Positions 23,250-35,470 are shown, numbered from the stretch's first letter. The stretch: DNA of 64,000 nt from Orientallactaga sibirica (GCA_036365145.1 JAEOAD010000040.1:10126501-10190500); one strand, 5' to 3'. Notes: generated by a model not told the origin, from the letters alone. A program made the numbers and translations.

Positions 23250-24612
23250 CTTACTCAATTTTAAGAGAATTGAATTCTTGAATGTTGTTGGTTGGTATTA
23301 TTTATATCATATTCATTGTATAATTGAATTTAATTTTATGTAAATTGATTCACTACATTTTCCTTACTTTCCAACTTCACATTTATTATTTCCATAGGAC
23401 AAATGCCAGTTTTACCAACATTAGGAACCCAGTGTGAAATTTCAGGTATTAGCGAGACTGGGGTAGAGAAATCTTGATTACCATGGAATTTCGAAATGAA
23501 AATTTCTAGCTTGTGTTTTCATGGAAGTGGAAATGTGCTATTCCTTTACGTTTTAAATATTAGCTGCTGTGAATTGTTGGATGGGATACATTGTGAAGTG
23601 GGTGGTCAGACTGTCTTCTTAATTTTAATACTGTCTGTATCACTTCCCACCCATACCCAGCAATGTACACAGGCCATTCACTTGTGTGTTTTTTCCTTGG
23701 GAGCAGGAATGCCAAGTACACATTCTGAGTGTGCCCAGAGCTACATCATTTATAGAAAATGACCAGTGGCTGGGGAGCTGTCCCTGAGGCTTTGGTTACC
23801 ATGCTGCCCGATGTCTGAGACTGCACGGGGAGATGTTGCTGGTGGTCCAGCTGGCCAATTTATTGAAACCAGGACAAAACCCCAGTTTCTATTTAATTAT
23901 CTGTGACATTGCTATAACCCGGAGAAATTGGGTTGCCTGGTAATTTTGCAGCATTGCTGAATCTGTTACAAGGTGAAAATGGTGAATTCAAGAAATTCAT
24001 TGAGTTACAGTCCTGGAATGAAACTTTAATGCCTACTTCATTCATCTCCCGGCTTTAATCCAGGGTCTACAGTAAAGTCATCCCAAAAAGTCAGATAGCT
24101 TATTTGTTATCGTTGAGGAATGAGAATCTATCTGTGATTTTATTTGGAACCTGGGTTTCATATCTCCATGTTACCTCAGTTGGAATGCCTTTTCCCTTAA
24201 ATGCACAGGTTTGGGGTACCTTACTATTTATTACTTACCATGGACAAAGGACCATATGCTATGCTTTATTCACCCTTGTCTTTATGGGTGTTGCCCTAAT
24301 AGAGGAAAGTGTGCCACGTAGGTTGTCCATTACACTTCTATATTTGTGATTTGGACCAGTTCCATATATCTCCCAAACAATGCTCTCTGAGCAGTGAGTT
24401 GAACAGAAATTTCTCTTTAAAAGGAGATGTCATTATGTTGACTCAGTACAATCTTTGTTCTTTCAGAAAACATGTTTAGATGAGTAAGTTAATAGAAATT
24501 TTGTTTTGGCCCAAATTAAATATTAATTGGGTCTAATCATAAATCCATCAAGTGTTTGAACTTTCTAATTGAATCCCATAGTATGGCAAAAGCTATTTTT
24601 GAATTTGCTACC
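23250..24612. other. Single-copy block of higher complexity
   Basis: From about 23480 to 24420 the sequence lacks recognisable repeats, has few homopolymers and a more balanced base composition (for example 23765-23870). Frames of 81-88 codons on the + strand (23496, 24104) have no recognised domains or nearby splice-like layout that I can defend. It could be a conserved non-coding element. Confidence 0.4.
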
Positions 24613-24659
24613 GTATGTATGTATGTATGTATGTATGTATGTATGTATGTATATGTATG

Positions 24660-24708
<49 letters not shown>

Positions 24709-24712
24709 ATAT
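24613..24712. repeat. (GTAT)n(TG)n compound microsatellite
   Basis: About nine GTAT units, a short AT run, then about 17 TG units. Confidence 0.95.
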
Positions 24713-26169
24713 TTAATTTGCATATATACTTATGTTAATACAATTAAAACAATATGGTACTATAGTATGAATTAAAGTTCTATATGAAATTTGAATTAAA
24801 GAGAAACTTAGTATTACTACTAATAACTGTAAAATATTTAAAATTTGATCAAGAGCAAGTTTTTTTTTTCTCTTTTCCAGGTAGCTAAATATCAGTGGTT
24901 AAACTTCCAAATGACTCTATCTTGAATGTCAAACTGCTCTCACCTCTACATTACACATTTTCCCCTAAAGTTAGTAATGTAATTACAGCGATCTTTTCAA
25001 TGAAAGTAGTTTTATTTCAACTTATGGAAATTTGTGGGTTTACTAAGAATAAACTTATGATGCCCCTGGACAAGCAGAAAAGAAATACACATAAATACAC
25101 ACACAAGCACCTCACATTGTTTACATAACATATGGAAACATAAGAGTGAGATTTCTTTTATGGAAACATATGGAAACATAACACTGACATCATCAGCTCT
25201 AACAGTGTTGAGGTCAAGGGTTACACAAAGCTAGAATAACGTACAAGGGCTTGGAAGATATAACTTCAGATATAACTGTCAGTCAATGACAAAAATAATG
25301 TATAATAGTGGGTGGGGAAAAGACCAATGAAAATTGCAAACTGTGAGCTGATCTGGAGAGGGGCGCCACACTGGCTCTCCATTTCCTGAGGGTAAGGCGC
25401 TGAAGAAAGTCTGAAGGATGGGGGGGGGAGGCGTTCAGGGAAATAAATCCATGAGTCTTTTGTCAGAGTTGTCTGAAGTAATGTTGACTCTGTTCCTCAT
25501 TGTTTCTTTAACAATGGGAGATTGCAGAGAAAAATGGGGACGGAGGGTAACAAAAGCAAGCCATTTGGTCACTGTTCTCCTGTGAAAAAATATGTCTGCA
25601 GGCTACCAGCTGGATTCAGTAAACAGAGTCCAAATTTGTAAATATTCTGGTAACTGGAGCAGGTAGAATAAATGACCTTTGTTGCTATTGTGAATACACT
25701 GCAATTTCTGAGGTGAAGGAAGGGGAGACTAACTAACACCAAAGACTTAGTGTCCACAGCCTAGGCAAACCCAGACCTGCATAAAACCGAATGTCATAGT
25801 ACGTGACCTGGAGCTAAATAAATAGCATAGTATCAGACAAATACACATGGGACTGCTATGAATCATGCAGTTTCTATAAGGGAATCTGGGTTTGGCTTGG
25901 GGGAAGTGATAAGAGTGAGCTGTGTAAACTCTTGAAGCTCAAAGCCATCCGATGGCGATATGTGGTTGGAGGATAGCCCAGCAGCAGTGCTACTCATGGG
26001 AGAATGCAATGTAATAAACATGCTCACTCCCTCCATACCCAATTGAGGGCACACAAACTATGCAGTGAAAACTTTAATTATGGAAATGCATTCTCGCCTT
26101 CAAATGATTTATGTGTGTCTGTGCATGTATACATGTGTACATTTGGAAATGTTTACTTGAGTCCAAAAC
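24713..26169. other. Non-coding sequence, no gene seen
   Basis: Unique. 'atggaaacata' recurs three times at about 25131-25183. A GC-richer patch lies at 25355-25435. No coding gene recognised. Confidence 0.4.
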
Positions 26170-26870
26170 CCAGTGAAAAGGATAACGAGCTGACAGAGTA
26201 CTTTGTAGAATTCTACTCAGTGGTGGAAGAAAAGTGAAGGAGAGCCAAGACCCATAGGTGAGACTAGCCCATAGCGAGGCTTACCACCACTTCCCGTGTG
26301 CCAGGGCCCAGGAGAAAATAAAGAGGTAGTGGGGACATAAAGACTGCTCTTACCGCTAGCCTGACAATCAGCTCCAGGGTGATGGGGACAGACACAGTGA
26401 GCAATCAAACACTATCAAAGCAGAAATCCAGAGGCTCAAAAAAAAAAAAAAAAAAAAACAACATTAAATCAGGCTTCCAACAGGGCAGCCTTTGCTCAGG
26501 GAACATTGCAGACGGAAGAAAGATCATAAGGGCCACTCAGAATGTAGGAATAGCAAAAGGCATGGTCTCCCCTACCCAGCACGACCCCATGCTACCCTGC
26601 AGGGACTGACTGAGGTCTTCATCACCCCACAGTGAATACTAAAACACCACAGAGGTGGGCACCAAGGAAACAGGAGCAGGGACAAATTTATAGAAGTGTA
26701 TAACCTGTTATAAAACATATATAAAATATTTTAAATCATTACCCCACAGTGTCACTAATAACTTTACTGAAGTGAGCCCTCAGGAAAGGGGGTTGGAGGA
26801 TGTGGGGGCAGTGGTAGATACTACAGCCTGTGTTAAAATTAATTCTTAATAAAAATACTTTTTTGAAAAA
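26170..26870 (+). mobile_element. Probable LINE-1-type 3' UTR
   Basis: A higher-GC block with 'agccaagacccataggtgag', an internal A run (26439-26457), 'acagtgagcaatcaaac', 'cctcaggaaagggggttgg', and an end at 'ttaataaaaatacttttt' with an AATAAA signal. The layout (gene-poor, G-rich, terminal AATAAA then A/T-rich) fits a retroelement 3' end. The assignment to L1 is inference. Confidence 0.4.
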
Positions 26871-27765
26871 TACTGAAATACCTTGGCATAATTTGAATAT
26901 GTGTTTTGTATCAGAGATGATTTTGTTAACAGTAACCATGTTCAAGTAATTGAGCTGTTATTCCAAATGTCTTTATCAGTGTCTGAATAATATAGACATT
27001 TACAATTTACAGCATGTCTGTGGCATTTTCCTGGCTGCCGTGTCCATGCACTACCTGATTTCATTGTTTCAGATGACGTGTACCACCATCATTAGGTCTC
27101 TGTGAGGCTAGCTCCACAGTTTTTTTTGTAATGCATAGAATTATATTTAAAAACACACCACATGGTTTGGAGACATTATAATTAAATAATATTTCTGCTA
27201 AACTGAGAATTAATTCTTGTGAGGGAAATCACCTATCTTATATGTCATGCTTTTATCCTTTGAACCCTGCTATGTTTGACAAGTTCCTCCCTGCACCTAG
27301 GCTGTCGCTTCTCTGCCCACCTTATCAGATAAAGAAATGTTCTCTTAGTATGTCAGGCAAAGGCAGACCTTACTTCTCTTAGTAGAATTTCCATATTCAT
27401 GTAATAATTGAAACTATGAACTCAAAATATGTTGTTCCCTCTCTTCTCATGTTCCAGTGAGAGACCTGAAATGATTAGAGATGGCAGTCAACATGTTACA
27501 CATTTATTTTCACTACAAAAGTAAAACTCAAGTACATACCACTAGATTGTATCATGATCATTTTCCTGTTCTTGGTCCTCAGAGACCTGTAAGTATATCC
27601 ACACTTATGTCCATTCATTTTATTTTTGATGAAACTCAGCGATCAAAATATAGAATAGTAATATTCACATTTTCATGAATATTATTAAAGTTTATTATCT
27701 ATGCATAATTGTTATTATGTCACTTTAGACATGAAAAAATATTTTAGTACGTGCTTGTTTGTTAT
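26871..27765. other. Non-coding sequence, no gene seen
   Basis: AT-rich unique sequence with no repeat recognised. Confidence 0.4.
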
Positions 27766-28135
27766 TTAAAATGAAAATTTTATTAAAATTGACATCACCT
27801 CCTCCGTCTACTTTTCTTAGTCCCCTTCACCATCTTATACTGAGCCCCCTTGTGTATCCTACTATTTCCCCTCCTCTATCATCCATGACAACCTGACGGT
27901 GGGTCCAACATAATGCAGGTCTAGTGCAAGTTGTGACAGCCACTGAGAGATCGTGAATGCGATGGCCAGTTTGTGTCTGGAAGATGAACTTCCAAAGGGC
28001 TCCTCCATGGTTTTGGCTCTTACATTCTTCCTGTCATCATTTTTTTTTTTCCTTTACTCACTGATCCATTGCGGGGTGGAATAGAGATGTCTCATTAAGT
28101 GGTGAACACTCAACTGTCACTTCTTCTCAGCACTC
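27766..28135 (+). repeat. L1-associated interspersed repeat, related family
   Basis: Pyrimidine-rich start ('ccccttcaccatcttatac'), 'tggctcttacattcttcctg', then 'ttactcactgatccatt'. The general plan (CT-rich, 'ctctaacaatct/tctgcccc', 'ttccctgagcc') parallels copies at 35745 and 56020, but similarity is weak here. Confidence 0.4.
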
Positions 28136-28384
28136 TTGAGCAATTACTGCCATCTAAAAATAGAAACTTACTTCTAAAAAAGTAACAGCATCAGTAACAG
28201 ATAGGAATAAACCTAAGCATGTGGAGGTCAATTATGTGGGTTTCATATGTCTATGTAGCCAAAAAACAATATTTAATGACTCACCTAGGACTCGTGATCT
28301 TGACAGCCATAGACTATCTCTGCCCAGACTCTATGTTTTTAATTTTTTTTAATTATGTAAAAGTCCTTTTCCATATATATTTGT
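28136..28384. other. Non-coding sequence
   Basis: AT-rich, no feature seen. Confidence 0.35.
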
Positions 28385-29045
28385 ATATCCTATACATCTG
28401 TCAGATTTATAGCTGGTAAGGCTTAATTTTTCTAACCTGTAGGCTACCTTTTTGCTCAATTAACATTTTAATTTGATATACAAAGTATTTTTCATTCCAC
28501 GAGACCCTTTGTTGACCATCGGCTTATTTCGCAGAGTTGCAGTCCTCTTCAGACTCTTCTTGTGTACCTATGCGGACGTGTTGGAATATTTCCTGTACCA
28601 TTTTTTTTTTTCTCTTTCCAGCAGTTTCAAAGTATCAGGTCTGAAGTTGAGGGTTTTAATCCATTTGGAGTATATTATTGCTCAAAACGTGGATCAGGAT
28701 GGCGAATGACCACAGCTCGATTGGCTCATTCTCTTCCATATATTAATAACCCAATCAGGGTTGGCCAAACACCATTTGTTAAATGCAGACAATTTTTCAA
28801 CAAAAAGCTTTGTCAAAAATCAGATGGCTACTGTACCTGTCTCCAGCAGTTTATATCTCAGGTCTCTATTGAGGGTTTTTCCATTGATGTGGAAAGACAT
28901 GTCTGTATTTTTCCATTATTGTAACCAATTTCCAAACACCATTTGTTAATGTGGCTTTTTCAAAAATCTTTGTCAAAAATCAGATGGCTATAGCTGTCTG
29001 GGTTTATATCTGGGTCCTTAAAATCAATACATCTAGTTTTGTTAT
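28385..29045 (-). pseudogene. LINE-1 ORF2 fragment with internal duplication, antisense
   Basis: The complement resembles the C-terminal half of L1 ORF2. 'atggctatagctgtctgggt' and 'tttatatctgggtcctt' mark the part encoding the region just upstream of the FCTAK-like block, and 28400-28460 the 'LISRIYNE'-like region. The stretch from 'ccagcagttt' through 'tttgtcaaaaatcagatgg' is present twice (28619-28829 and 28842-28990, diverged), so the fragment holds a tandem duplication of roughly 0.2 kb. The 120-codon + strand frame is an antisense accident. Confidence 0.7.
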
Positions 29046-29312
29046 TTTTGATCATATTAAATATGTTTGAAAACATATTTAAGTCATATGTCTTAAAATC
29101 AATACATCTAGTCTTATTTTTGATCATCAGAGTTGTATTTTAAGATTTTTTTTTTTTTCTATTTCACTGAAGAATGGCATTGTGACCCCAAGCTCTTAAA
29201 TTCTATAGTGGGTTTTGTAATTGAATACAGAGCCTGGAATAAAAGCTGTAAATGATTTCAGAATACAAAAAATATTATTCAATTCCAAGTGAATAATGTA
29301 TCCAAGGGTTAT

Positions 29313-29523
29313 TTTAATATTTTATTTATTTATTTTTTTCAGATAGATAATGAGATAGTTAGTGGCAGAATGACAGTGAGTATGGGGCTCTTGCCATTGT
29401 CAACAAACTCCAGATGTATGTGCCACTTTGTGCATTTTTCTTTACATGGGAACTGGGAATCAATCCCATCCCAGTAGGTTTTGCAAGCAGGTGCTTTAAC
29501 TACTTAGTCATCTCCCCAGCCCC
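29313..29523 (-). repeat. DIP-type SINE, antisense
   Basis: AT-rich tail, weak GA stretch, 'ctccagatgtatgtgccact', and head complement 'cttagtcatctccccagccc'. Confidence 0.82.
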
Positions 29524-29524
29524 T

Positions 29525-29756
29525 AAGATAGTTTATTTTCTGGGTGAAATAGAGAGACATAGACAAAGAGAGAGAGAGGAGGCAGATGGAGTGAGTATTG
29601 CTGTGCAGGTCCATGTACCACTACAAAGGAACACCAGATGTGTGCATCACTTTGTCCATCTGGATTTTTACAGGTCCTGTGGAATTGAATGTTGACCATC
29701 AGGCTTTGTACGCAAGCACCCTTAACAGCTGAGGCATGTCTTCAGCCCAGCCCCTG
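29525..29756 (-). repeat. DIP-type SINE, antisense, adjacent to the previous copy
   Basis: 'agagagacatagacaaagag', 'caccagatgtgtgcatcact', 'ggctttgtacgcaagcaccc' and a doubled 'cagcccagcccct' at the head. It lies directly against the previous DIP in the same orientation. Confidence 0.8.
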
Positions 29757-30371
29757 AAATTTTTGACAACATTTATCTATGTGGCATCGCACAAGGTCAT
29801 TGCAGTCCTGGTTTTTGAAATCACAAGTAAACTCTGCATTGTACATGTTGTCACGCCGCCATTACCAGTGAATGCCACTGGAAACACCTTTGATTACTTC
29901 ATGTTATGAACTGCAGGGTTTTAAGTACGTTTTCAATTTCAAACTTGCTGAGGTGCTGATTAGCGTTCATAAAAAAAGTTTTTCAATGAATTCTGGCTTG
30001 GCATAAGGGAAACATTAAAATAATTTTTTAAATGGAACCAAACCTAATTTTTCTTCCATTTGCATTACGTATTTGTTTAAACTGGTGTTGTCAGTTTTAT
30101 ATAAGTATTAAAAATACAAATTAACCCTGAAAAATATTGGGGTGTTCTATATCACACAATATTTTTAAGAAAAATTCAAAGACTATCCAACACAATTTAA
30201 TTTTAGAGTATTTTTGCCATTATAAGTGGCAAATCATATGTGACATCACTCATTTGAAAGTCAAATATTTCTGAGCTCAGTGAAACTATCTTTGTAATTT
30301 ACAGACTTAATTTTTTTTTAATTTTTAACATTTCAAATAACTGAATTGATAAAATGTGTGATAATATAAAG
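29757..30371. other. Non-coding sequence, no gene seen
   Basis: AT-rich unique sequence with no repeat recognised. Confidence 0.4.
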
Positions 30372-30385
30372 GTAGCTTATTTCTT

Positions 30386-30664
30386 TTTTATTTTTTTATT
30401 TTATTTATTTTTGGAGAGAGACACACAGAGAGACAGACAGAGAGACAGACAGAGAGGGAGAGGGAGGCAGATAGAGATGGGCTCACCAGCAGTCTCTCAG
30501 TTGCTGTGAATGAAATCCAGATGAGTGTGCCCCCTTGTGGGCAAGTGTGGCATTGCGCCCTTGCGTCACTTTGCATCTGGCTAAACATGGGACCTGGAGA
30601 TTGGAACCTGGTTCTTATGCTTAGCAGGCAGGTGCCTTAACCGCTAAGCCATCTCTCCAGACCA
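30386..30664 (-). repeat. DIP-type SINE, long subfamily, antisense
   Basis: Same extra block as at 16074 ('gcccccttgtgggcaagtgt'), with GAGACAGACAGA stretch and head complement 'gctaagccatctctccagac'. A 14-bp TSD with one mismatch (gtagcttatttctt / gtagcttgtttctt) lies at 30372-30385 and 30665-30678. Confidence 0.9.
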
Positions 30665-30689
30665 GTAGCTTGTTTCTTGTAGCATTATG

Positions 30690-31110
30690 GTCTCAAAATC
30701 CATCTGTATTGAATATATATTGATATTAAATTCTCATTTATTGCTAAATAAATGTTTTATTATATAGATTTTATTCTATACTTTGCCCAGTGGGATGGAC
30801 TTAAGGTCGTCCAGTGTGTGCCCTTAGGAATAATACTGCTAAGGACCTTTGTATCATTTTGTTATTGTGCACACATTTTTCATCTCTAGATAAATATGCA
30901 GAAGCTAAATTGTTAGGTCACATAGTAATGCTGAAATAACATTTTCAGTAATTCCTCATCTTTTTTTTTTTTTTTTCAAGTAGCTATATCATTTTGCATT
31001 CCCAAGAGCAGTCATGAGGGTTCTAATTTTTTTTCCACATTGTTGCCAGTACTTGACTGTCTCTTTGATTAAAGTAATCTTGGTGAATAGAATGTGGAAT
31101 ATAATTTTTA
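30690..31110 (-). pseudogene. Old LINE-1 ORF2 3' fragment, antisense
   Basis: Diverged. 'agctatatcattttgcattc', cccaagagcagtcatgagggttc and 'ccacattgttgccagtactt' follow the order of the antisense L1 ORF2 end, as in the region around CWRGCG/KLVQPLW. Too decayed for a frame. A T run at 30961-30976 interrupts it. Confidence 0.55.
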
Positions 31111-31449
31111 GCCATAGGTTACATTTCTCTTCTTAGAATGATGCTGAACATATTTGTCATGAAGCCTCTTTCTCAAGAAATTAATATCCTATATCGCATC
31201 AATGCCTTAAAGTCAATATTAAATGAAGTTGTCTCACTTAGCTTTTCAAAGAAAGAAGAAAAAGCTATCACCATCTCCCCTTGGTACCCCAGTATTTCAA
31301 ATAATGACTCCATTAGAGAGTTCTCAAAGACCATGTGATAATAATTGTTTGTTACTGTTTGTTTCAAACTAAGATCAGCTTGTGCATTTTATCTTGGACT
31401 CTGTTAAACTTTCAAATGCAGATAAAGCTGATTTGAATCAGAAAACTTA
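31111..31449. other. Non-coding sequence, no gene seen
   Basis: Contains frames of 64-66 codons on both strands (31138-31367) with no recognised similarity. Confidence 0.35.
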
Positions 31450-31461
31450 GGGAAGAAGATA
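31450..31461. repeat. Left 12-bp flanking direct repeat of a solo LTR
   Basis: gggaagaagata, identical to 31851-31862. Confidence 0.65.
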
Positions 31462-31850
31462 GGCTGTTACCTGGATGAGGGACAGTACAAAGAAGAAATT
31501 CAAGCTTCATTTATTTTTTCATACAGAGGTATATAAAGGGGGAGACAGGAATGAAAACCATTTTATATAGGGGAGGCAGGAAGAAGGCAAATGGGATTTT
31601 GACTAATGGATTTTATCATACCAGAGGGTCGGGGGTCTCTTGAGTGATAGGCCTCAAGAATGTCTGTTTTACAGGCACAATTTACATCAGTCCTGTTTGT
31701 TTAAGATACACATCTTTAGGTTACATTTTGTTTTATCAAAGCAGGCTTTTTGGGAAGGCTAAATTTTTGAACTCAGGAAGCTGAAATCTTAACACAGAGT
31801 AGAGGCTTCTTCCTCCAAATGGTTGCAGTTTGGCTCAGTGGTCTCCAACA
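31462..31850 (-). mobile_element. Solo LTR of an endogenous retrovirus, antisense
   Basis: On the minus strand the block begins TGTTGGAGACC. It carries 'ccctatataaaatgg' (TATA box, about 31560-31580) and then an AATAAA polyadenylation signal about 60 bp downstream (in 'aaaaaataaatgaagc'). This is the U3-R order of a retroviral LTR. The flanking direct repeat is 12 bp, longer than the usual 4-6 bp of LTR integration. Family not identified. No gag, pol or env sequence is present. Confidence 0.65.
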
Positions 31851-31862
31851 GGGAAGAAGATA
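31851..31862. repeat. Right 12-bp flanking direct repeat
   Basis: gggaagaagata, directly abutting the caaca end of the LTR. Confidence 0.65.
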
Positions 31863-32311
31863 ATCTATGCAGTACATTCAAGTTTTGCCTTAAAACCAAT
31901 TGTAAGGCATTGACTATCATAAGGTCACAGTTTTCACAATATTTCTTACATTTGTTTAAAAATTGCTATTTTGTTTTCTTGGTTCATTATTGAATTCCTA
32001 TTAAGCAACATGAACATGCCAATAATAGATCAACTGACTTTACAAACTATGGCAACCGTTGGTGAATAATGACTATTATTCAGTTATAGTGGTGCTAGAG
32101 TTGAATTGTGTTCCTTTCTCTTTGAAAAAGTTCAAACATAGCACCTTAGAGGTTGTCATTAAAGTACTGCCTTATGCATTACGATTGGTGTTCTGAACAG
32201 GGGATATTATTTAGATACAGACAAAAGTAAAGAGGGGTTATATAAACAGTCAGACTACTGTCTCAAACCTTAGAGGGGAAACAAACAAACAAACAAAAAA
32301 AAAAGGAATAG

Positions 32312-32314
<3 letters not shown>
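31863..32314. other. Non-coding sequence, no gene seen
   Basis: Unique AT-rich sequence ending in (AAAC)n at about 32279-32300. Confidence 0.4.

Positions 32315-32364
<50 letters not shown>
32315..32364. repeat. (AT)n microsatellite
   Basis: About 25 uninterrupted AT units. Confidence 0.95.
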
Positions 32365-32366
<2 letters not shown>

Positions 32367-32486
32367 CTGTACTTCAGAGCTGTGAAACAACATTTTGTTT
32401 TGTCTTGCACACCCTGGTCAATGAGGGAAGGAGAGAATGGAAAGTCCATTAATTTTAGGAATCTAGCCATTATTGTTCTTCCAATT

Positions 32487-32659
32487 TTTTTTTTTGTTTA
32501 TTTGTTTGTTTTTGTTTTTTTCGAGGTAGGGTCTCACTGTAGCCCAGGCTGACCTGGAATTAACTATGTATTCTCAGGGTGGCCTCGAACTCACAGCGAT
32601 CCTCCTACCTCTGCCTCCCGAGTGCTGGGATTAAAGGCGTGCGCCACCATGCCCGGCAA
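32487..32659 (-). repeat. B1 SINE, antisense, with 13-bp TSD
   Basis: T-rich tail complement, 'ttcgaggtagggtctcactg', 'ctcctacctctgcctcccga', 'gattaaaggcgtgcgccacc', ATGCCCGGC end. A perfect TSD tgttcttccaatt lies at 32474-32486 and 32660-32672. Low divergence. Confidence 0.95.
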
Positions 32660-32672
32660 TGTTCTTCCAATT

Positions 32673-33560
32673 CTTAACCTTTGCATAACTCATAATAGAT
32701 TGCCTTTCATTTTCATAAAATTGTCAACTTTTCTACAATACTGACACCGTGTTAAGTCCCCATCTGCTTCTGGCAGTTATTTTCTTTCCTAGACAAGAAC
32801 ATTTTACACAGTGACAGAACCTGACACAAAGCAGTAACCTGCCGGAAGCTTTAATATATCTATGGCAACACGATTGGGATGCCATTTACTGCTAAAGTTC
32901 AAATCAACAGTTCTATGGAGGGAAGCCAAAACATTACATCCCAAATAGCTTTTTAACTAGAGCATGAGGTTGTTACTATATATTTCTCTTTTTTAAAGTT
33001 TTTTTTTTAATTATGTACAAGAAAGGCTGTATTAAGATATAACTTCCTTCACTAATCTGCCAATACAGTTTTGTTTATGAAAAATAAGAAATTTATTACA
33101 TGGAAAGATCAGAGAAATAAAACAATAAAGTGGGAGCAAACATTTTTTTACTCTCTCCCTTATTTTTATTTCAGCTGTTGGTTCCTGTAGATGTATTTTG
33201 TTAGATGATGAAAACTTTTTGTCAAACATTAGATACTAAGTAAATTCAGGAAGAAATTGTGATGTTTATTATCATCTTTTTTTTTTTTTTTTGGTTAGGT
33301 AAGCTTGTGCCGTTTCAATTTAAGATTAGTTATATTATGAAGTTCATTAGAATGTCACTGATTTATGTTTTGCTGAAAAAATATCAATAAAAGCAATTTC
33401 TGCCTGAGTCTTTTTTTTAAACATTTTGGACATATTTAACTTTATGTTTCATATATAAAATCCTTTCCTTATTCCAAAATGAATAATGCTTGTAGAGAAA
33501 GATGTTTTTTAATTACAAAAAAATTTTTTTTTTGCATTTTCCTGCATGTGCACGTGCACA

Positions 33561-33562
<2 letters not shown>
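32673..33562. other. Non-coding sequence, no gene seen
   Basis: Unique AT-rich sequence with T runs near 33000 and 33275-33292. Confidence 0.4.

Positions 33563-33608
<46 letters not shown>
33563..33608. repeat. (TG)n microsatellite
   Basis: About 22 TG units. It produces the artificial VCVCVC and HTHTHT frames. Confidence 0.95.
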
Positions 33609-33936
33609 TGTTGAGTATCATATTGCTCAGGTATGTGAGTGTGGTCACATGCATGCCACAACACTTATGTGCAGGTCAGTGGATTCCATAACCAGTCTTT
33701 GTCTTCATCCTCATTGGCAGAAGGTTGTCTAGATGGCCACCACTGAGGATGCCAGGCAGTTACCCCATAAGCTTCCTGGAGGTGCTCCTGTCTTCCCTTC
33801 TCTCCTCGCTCTGGGTGTGTTGGTATTATAAACACTAGTGTTCCATACCCATCTTTATGTGAGTCTGGGGGATCCAAACTTGACTCCCAGTGCTTGTGTG
33901 GGTAGTTCTTTATTCACTGAGTCATCTCCCCAGCCA
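33609..33936 (-). repeat. B4/RSINE-like SINE, antisense
   Basis: Follows the TG run as in B4/RSINE elements. The end 'ttgactcccagtgcttgtgt', 'ctttattcactgagtcatct', ccccagcc is the complement of a tRNA-like head. The middle is diverged. Confidence 0.5.
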
Positions 33937-35361
33937 GGGAATCTCAATTTCTCAAACATTAAGACTAATTAAAATACTGAGTGATCCAATAATGTTAATT
34001 GCTAGTATTGTTTGGGCTATTACACTACTTAGTTGTTTCCTATAAATTTTATGTTTTTTTTTTTTTGATAATATCAACAAAATGACATGTCTGAATTTTG
34101 AGATTGCATTTAACTTTTAGATGAATTGATAAAAATAAGTATTTCTGACACATTAATGCTTCAGAAATATGAAGATTAATCATTTGTAGTTTCTTAGAGG
34201 TTTCGTGAAGTCACATTTGTGTAGTTTTCAACATATATAGTTCCTTTTTATAATTTTTTTTCGATTTGTCATTGTCTAATGTTAAATGCTGTTTATTTTA
34301 TGTTCGAATTTTACTGATGTTTAGATTCTAGTGTTGTTAGAACATGGCATCACAATTGAATTATTTATGCAATTCTAATCATGTAACATTGCTGTGCTAA
34401 CAGTTCCATAAGAATTTGCTACATATACTTGACTTTTAGATGCAAGTAATTATGCAATTAGTTGAAATTGAAAGGTTTCTTTCCCAATGTGTGTGCATTG
34501 ATTATTTTGCATCCTAATGTAGTAGTGACACAGTCCAATGCACTGCTGACCAGAGTAGTGGGAACTAGTTTCCTGTCTTTGTTTTCCATTTAGAGAAATG
34601 TGTGTCACTAAATATGACACTATATTTTTCTAAATATTCTTTCTCAAAGTGAGGAAATTATCTCTTTTTAACATTTCTGATATTATTCTGAGTGTTAGAC
34701 ATCATCGAATTCTTTCTTTGCTGTTTTTAACATAATCTTTTCAGTTTCTTATTTTAGTCAGTTGTTATTAATTGAATTTAATTGTCCACCTTGACTTACA
34801 TTCATGGAATAAATTGCACCTGGTTGTCATTTATACCTATTATGGGTTTCATTTATGAATTTTTAAAATAAAAACATTGTATCCATGTTCTTGAGATGTT
34901 GGTTGTTAGTTTTCCTTCCCAACAATGTCTTTCATTGGCTTGTGTATCAGGGAAATGTCCTCAAGAGACTTTCAGGAACATTTCCCTAGCTTTGGCTTGC
35001 TAGAGGAAAGTGTGTAGAATGGGTCATTGAATGCTGCCTCATCAAGTGTGTGGGAAAATAGAGATTTTTTTTTCTTATTCAGTTTTTAAGAGGAACACAT
35101 CCGTGCTGGTTATATTGCTCATTCGGTGTATTGGAAGTTTATGATTTTAAGGAACTAGTTCATTTCATTTAGGATTTCAAATTTGTAAATAAGTGATTAA
35201 GTCTTTATTTATTTATTTTTTTTTTTGTAATGATTCTTCTTACAACTCCAAAATTAGTGCTTTATCTCTTTTCTTCTTGGTGCTTTTCTGGTAGAGGTTT
35301 AGCAAATACAAATTATTCATTACTTTCATAGAAGTATCTTTTTATCTCCCCCCCCCAAAGA

Positions 35362-35362
<1 letters not shown>
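33937..35362. other. AT-rich sequence, no gene seen
   Basis: No repeat family or gene recognised over 1.4 kb. Confidence 0.4.
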
Positions 35363-35419
<57 letters not shown>

Positions 35420-35470
35420 CAAGGTAGGGTTTCACTCTATCCCAGGCTGACCTGGAATTCACTCTGTCAA
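35363..35470 (-). repeat. Truncated B1 SINE, antisense
   Basis: A long TTTTC/T tract followed by 'tcaaggtagggtttcactct', 'caggctgacctggaattcac', then an abrupt break. The element's 5' half is absent. Confidence 0.8.

Noticed and set aside
24556..24775. 60-68 codon Cys/Val-rich frames
   Set aside because: Translation of the GTAT/TG microsatellite.
28562..28924. 120-codon + strand frame
   Set aside because: Antisense through an L1 ORF2 fragment.
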